Assembly (NCBI GenBank): GCA_963762205.1
Contig: CAVXJZ010000002.1
Coordinates: 1 to 64,000 of the forward strand
DNA: 64,000 bases
Direction of reading: 5' to 3'
Source: VRUE01 sp963762205
GTDB lineage: Bacteria > Actinomycetota > Thermoleophilia > Solirubrobacterales > 70-9
Shown: one piece after another, positions 59,955 through 64,000 of the stretch
How the letters are laid out: every line of letters begins with the position of its first letter
Numbering within the stretch: position 1 is the first letter of the stretch
Notes under the pieces: model-generated
Told to the model about the DNA's origin: nothing
The model's input: the letters and a program-made list of their open reading frames with translations, nothing else
Databases searched by the model: none
Made by a program: the position numbers and the translations under genes

Positions 59955-62111
59955 ATGCACCGCCCCTTCCGGATCCGTGTCCGCGCATTCGGTCTCCTGG
60001 CCGCACTGGTGGCCTTTCACGGTCCCGTGGTCGCTCAGGCTCCCGACGCGCCGAAGCCTGGCCGCTTCGACTTCGGGAAGATGTGGACCTTCGAGTATCC
60101 GCCCGCGGAGTACTTCACGTCCACCTACGGCTTCGACGCGTCCCCCGAGTGGTTCGAGAAGGCGCGCCTCGCCGGCGCTGCGGATTCCCGGGTGCTCGGC
60201 GTCCTTCGTGTCGCCGGACGGCCTGGTGGTGACGAACCACCACTGCGCCCGGGGCGCCGTGAGCGCCGTGACCCGCGAGGGCGAGCACCTGCTGGACGAC
60301 GGCTTCTACGCCCCGACCCTCGCGGACGAGCGCCCCATCCCCGGCTACTGCGCCGACCAGCTCATCGCCGTGGAGGACGTCACCGACGAGATCTACGCCG
60401 CCATGGACGCCGCTCCGGCGGACGGGCGAGGCGAGGCGCGGCAGGACGCCGTCGCGGCCGTCCAGCGCCGCCTCGAGGCGCGCACGCGGGCTCGGACGAG
60501 GTCCTGGTGCAGGTGGTTCCCCTCTACAACGGCGGCCGTTACTCGGCGTATGTCTTCCGGCGCTTCCGCGACGTCCGGCTGGTGGCGGCCGCCGAGCTGG
60601 ACATGGGCTTCTTCGGCGGCGATCCGGACAACTTCACGTATCCGCGCTACGCGCTGGACTTCGCGCTTCTATCGCGTCTACGACGCGGACGGCAAGCCGC
60701 TACCATCCCACGACGTGGTTCACGTGGGGCGACGGGGTGCACGAGGGGGACCCGGTCTTCGTCATCGGCAACCCCGGACCCACGAACCGACTGCAGACCG
60801 TGGCGCAGCTGGAGTACCAGCGCGACGTTCTGGTGCCGGTGCGGAAGGCGTACTACGAGACGCGCCTGCAGGTCGCTGCGGGACGCCTACGCCGCCGACC
60901 CGGTAGCGGGCGAGGCGCTGGACCTGCGCAACCGCGCCTTCGGCCTCTCCAACTCCCTGAAGGCGTACACCGGGCGTCTGGCGGCGCTGCGTGACCCGGA
61001 GATCCTGGGGCTGAAGCGCGCCGCGGAGGAGGAGCTGGCGACGGCCATCGCCGCGCGATCCCGACGCTGCAGCGGTCGCTACGGCGGCGCTCCTGGCGGA
61101 CATCGCCGCGCTGCAGGCCGCGAAGCGGGCGCTGGCGGGGCCGCCGGCGCCTTCTACGGCCTGGCCAGCGCCTCCAACGGGTCGCGCACTGCTCCGCCGC
61201 GGCCATGATGGCGGCGGACCTGCTGGAGGCGCGGAGCGGAGGGGCACCCGCCGACACCCTGGCGAAGCTGCGCGCGGCGGCTCCGCGAGGTGGCGGACCA
61301 TCCCGCCGACCATGGAGGAGGACCTGCTTCGCCTCCGCCTGGAGGATCTCCAGCGCGTACCTGGGCGCCGGACGATCCCGCTGGTGGAGCGCGGCGCTGG
61401 ACGGGCGCGATCGCCGGAAGGTGCCGCCGACGTCGCTGCTGGCGCGCTCCGCGCCTGTCGACCAGGCCAGGACGACGAGGCGGCCCTGGACGGGCGGCGG
61501 CATCCCCGCCGACGACCCGGCCGTGGCCCTGGCGCGGGCGCTCGCTCCCCGGGTGGCGGCGTTCAGGAGCGGACCGGGCCGTGAGCTGCCGCGGGAGAGC
61601 GAGCTGGCCGCGGACCTGGGCCGGGCCCGCTTCGAGGTGTACGGCACCGACGTGGCGCCCGACGCCACGTCGTCGCCCGCGCATCACCGACGGCGTGGTG
61701 AAGAGCTACGAGTACAACGGCACGCTGGCGCCCACCCACACCACCTTCTACGGCGTCTACGACCGGTACTACGGCCACGAGCGGCAACGTGGAGTGGCAG
61801 CTGCCCGAAGCGGTGGCGTGCCGGTGCCCGAGGGGCTGGACCTGTCCACGCCGCTGAACTTCATCTCCACGGCGGACACCTACGGCGGCAACTCGGGCTC
61901 GCCGGCGGTGACCAAGGACCTGGCGCTGGTGGGCCTCAACTTCGACCGCAACATCGAGGGGCTGAGCCGGGACTTCATCTACCTCCCGGAGCGGGGCCGG
62001 AACATCATGGTGGACGTGCGCGCCATCCGGGAGGCGCTGGCGAAGGTGTACGACGCGGACCGCATCGTCGAGGAGATCAGCCGGGGGGCTCCGGTGGAGA
62101 GCCGTCGATGA
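59955..62111 (+). CDS. S46-family dipeptidyl-peptidase, DPP7-like (frameshifted)
   Basis: 719 residues if joined, the family's usual length. Signal peptide AFGLLAALVAFHGPVVAQAP. FDFGKMWTFEYPPAEYF, then CSASFVSPDGLVVTNHHCAR (catalytic His), GFFGGDPDNFTYPRYALDFA (catalytic Asp) and FISTADTYGGNSGSPAVTKD (catalytic Ser in GNSGSP). It ends DRIVEEISRGAPVESRR. It removes dipeptides from peptides in the periplasm, parallel to the S9 enzyme. About nine shifts. It is monocistronic. Confidence 0.9.
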
Positions 62112-62132
62112 TCCGATAGCGGCAGGGCCGCT

Positions 62133-62789
62133 CTACGCACCGAAGATCCATGCTGCGAGGGACGGGAAGTCCCGGAACTCCGCATCGCATCCGTCGACGA
62201 CGGCGGAGCGACGCACGAAGCCGGTGAAGGCCACGAACGCGTCCACCGCGGGACGCATCTCGAGGTCGGTCACGCCGTCGCCGACGGCCAGGGCGGGGCG
62301 CGCCAGGCTCAGGCCGCCGACGACCGTCGGCTTGCCTCCCGCCGTGGCGAGTGGAGACGGGACCACGGACGTGAAGCGTCCGTGTCCGTCCAACGCGCAG
62401 CTGCACCGCATGGACGCGTTCCTCTCCGACCTCCAGGAAGCGGGCCAGGGGGAGGATGGCGTCCCGGATTCCGCCGCTGACGAGGGTCACCTCCACGCCG
62501 GTCGGCCCGGAGTCGTCGCCAGCAGATCGGCGGCGCCGGGGGCGACCGCGTCGAGGTAGGCGTCCGCGAGGGCCGCGATCTCCGCGGGGCCGGGTGCGAT
62601 CAGCTCGAGGCGTCTGCCGTAGACCTCGTCGAGAGGGACGCGCCCCGCCATGGCGTCCCTGGTGAGCGTCCGAACCGCATCGGCCACCTCGGGGCCGCGC
62701 AGCTCCGCCAGCCAGTCGATGCCTTCGATGCCGACGAGGGTGGAATCGACGTCGAACACCACGCTGACGAAGCGACGGGAGACGCCCAC
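62133..62789 (-). CDS. serB: Phosphoserine phosphatase (frameshifted)
   Basis: HAD phosphatase for the last step of serine synthesis. From GTG 62789: SRRFVSVVFDVDSTLVGIEG (DxDST nucleophile), GRRLELIAPGPAEIAALADA, EVTLVSGGIRDAILPLARFL and ALAVGDGVTDLEMRPAVDAF (GDGxTD), ending DAEFRDFPSLAAWIFGA. About 218 residues. Two shifts (near 62490 and 62400). As sequenced, its frame is continuous with the ACT domain of serA just upstream, with no stop between. It could therefore be the C-terminal half of a SerA-SerB fusion. Confidence 0.85.
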
Positions 62790-64000
62790 CGATCCGCCGA
62801 GTCGCTCAGCGATCCGACGACGAAGGGTCACCACCATCGCGCTGTGCACCTCGGCGAGCGTAAGGAGCTGCATCGCGTGTGCCGGCGGGAGGGGCCCGTC
62901 GAGGGTGATCACCGCCAGGGCGTCGCCTCCCTGGCTCAAGCGTGCCTGATGGTACTCGGCGATGTTCACGTCCGCCGTCGCCCAGCAGGGTGCCGACCCG
63001 GCCGATGACGCCGGGGACGTCGCGGTTGGTCAGCACGAGGAGCGTGCCGCGCGGGAGCACGTCCACGTGGAAGGCGCCGATGCGGGTGATGCGGGGCGGG
63101 GCATCCAGCCGGCGCGATGCCTCCCACGCGTGACCTCGTCGCCGTCGGCCGCCAGGCGGACTTCCAGCGCCCGGGAGTGGGGCGGCTCGCCCGACGGCGG
63201 CCACGGCCAGCGCGATGCCGCGGGATGCGGCCAGACTCGGGGCGTTGATGAGGTTGACCCGGTCCGCGCCCATGACGCCTTCCAGGGCGCCCAGGGCGGC
63301 GGCGGCGAGGAGCGCCTGGCCCGCGCCCGCGAGCTCGTCGCCGGTGCGTAGCGTCAGCGACTCCAGAACGCGCCGTGTCCGCGGTCGGCCAGGAGCGCGC
63401 GGGCCACCGTCGCCGCGGCCCGGGCCAGGCGCATGGCCGGGCGGATCGCCTCGGCGTCCTCTCCGGCCAGCGCCGCGTTCAGGGAGCGGGAGTAGTCCCG
63501 CTGGAGGAGCGCGTCGCGCACCGCGGCGCACACGTCCACGGCGACGTTGCGCTGGGCCTCCGCGCGTGGACGCGCCGATGTGGGGCGTCAGCACGACGTT
63601 GTCCATGTCCGCGAAGCGGGTGGTCTCCGGCCAGGGGCTCCACCTGGAAGACGTCCAGCACGGCGCCGCCGAGCCTGCCGGAGGCGAGCTCGTCGTGGAG
63701 GGCCGCGTCGTCCACGATGCCGCCCCGGGCCATGTTCACGACGATGGCGCCGTCCTTCAGGAGGCCGAGGCGGGCGGCCGTCCAGGAGCCCCCGGGTCTC
63801 GTCGGTGAGCGGCGTGTGCACCGTGACGATGTCCACCTCGGCGCAGGAGCTCGTCCAGCGTCTGCGGCCTGGCGGACGCGCAGCGAGGCGAAGCGCTCGG
63901 CGGGGATGTAGGGGTCGATGCGCCACGACCTCCATGCCGAAGGCGTGGGCGCGTTGGGCCACCTCGCCACCGATGCGGCCGAGCCCGACGATGCCCAGCG
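62790..64000 (-). CDS. serA: 3-phosphoglycerate dehydrogenase, partial (frameshifted)
   Basis: First enzyme of the serine pathway, cut by the right window edge. Joined pieces are IGGEVAQRAHAFGMEVVA (NAD fold), VDIVTVHTPLTDETRGLLD, GAIVVNMARGGIVDDAALHD, AVLDVFQVEPLAGDHPL and DNVVLTPHIGAST with the catalytic His. The intervening domain follows (GADRVNLINAPSLAASRGIA), then an ACT domain LLVLTNRDVPGVIGRVGTLL and VNIAEYHQARLSQGGDALAV. This is the long, type I form. A stop at 62806 exists only in a shifted frame; the true frame reads on into serB. Many shifts; the N-terminus is missing. Confidence 0.87.

Overview
The window is high-GC bacterial chromosome. The gene set points to Gemmatimonadota or a close relative: a long FtsX/MacB-type permease paired with a PadR regulator, S9 and S46 dipeptidyl-peptidases, an H1-like lysine-rich protein, Kdo transferase and other outer-membrane functions, and DsbA plus VKOR. 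That placement is inferred from gene content, not from a marker tree. Many genes carry single-base frameshifts, including essential ones (gyrA, leuS, uvrA, tkt, thrB, thrC, serA). Most look like one extra base and some recur in the same local context, so I read them as uncorrected sequencing indels rather than gene decay. I give one span per gene and say when the frame is broken. LAYOUT. 1-4.2 kb: mobile-element island, with a broken IS256-type transposase at the left edge and an IS91-type transposase interrupted by an intact IS256-family element. 4.4-8.5 kb: DUF2339 membrane protein, an integrase remnant, a DUF433/DUF5615 toxin-antitoxin pair with a likely operator, and an outer-membrane barrel protein. 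8.8-12.7 kb: one minus-strand tRNA-Pro(GGG), then 17 plus-strand tRNA genes starting from one strong promoter. Five of these 18 tRNAs (two Pro, three Ser) are followed by copies of their own 3' end in which the T-loop is split by a related 49-82 nt insert. The same insert, at 84 nt, splits the anticodon arm of a defective tRNA-Pro copy. I regard this as the most unusual structure in the window. 12.8-19.8 kb: MATE-like membrane protein, thrC-thrB, an S9 peptidase and a LuxR-type regulator. 19.8-29.3 kb: DUF2231 protein, H1-like protein, SprT-like protein, leuS-tkt (ATGA overlap), a predicted aminopeptidase lipoprotein, a band-7 protein and a small conserved protein. 29.4-37.6 kb: waaA, rhodanese, DUF4015 glycosidase-like protein, ada, an MscS channel and an ABC exporter. 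37.7-41.7 kb: small protein, hisC-like aminotransferase, a PadR cluster with two tandem ExbB/MotA-like proteins, and a type IV pilin. 41.8-47.8 kb: uvrA, an ATP-grasp plus SET-domain protein, a glycosyltransferase and a small zinc-ribbon membrane protein. 47.9-53.1 kb: a tightly overlapped run gyrA, threonine dehydratase, P1-type peptidase and HAD phosphatase. 53.3-55.9 kb: dsbA, VKOR and DUF6544 protein. 55.9-59.8 kb: FtsX-like permease with its PadR repressor, and an alpha/beta hydrolase. 59.9-64 kb: S46 peptidase, then serB and serA, which runs off the right edge. HOW IT FITS TOGETHER. Amino-acid synthesis (thrB/thrC, serA/serB, hisC), translation (tRNA array, leuS), DNA topology and repair (gyrA, uvrA, ada), envelope building and secreted peptidases form an ordinary core. 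The left 13 kb, with IS elements, integrase remnant, TA pair and rearranged tRNA 3' ends, is the dynamic part.
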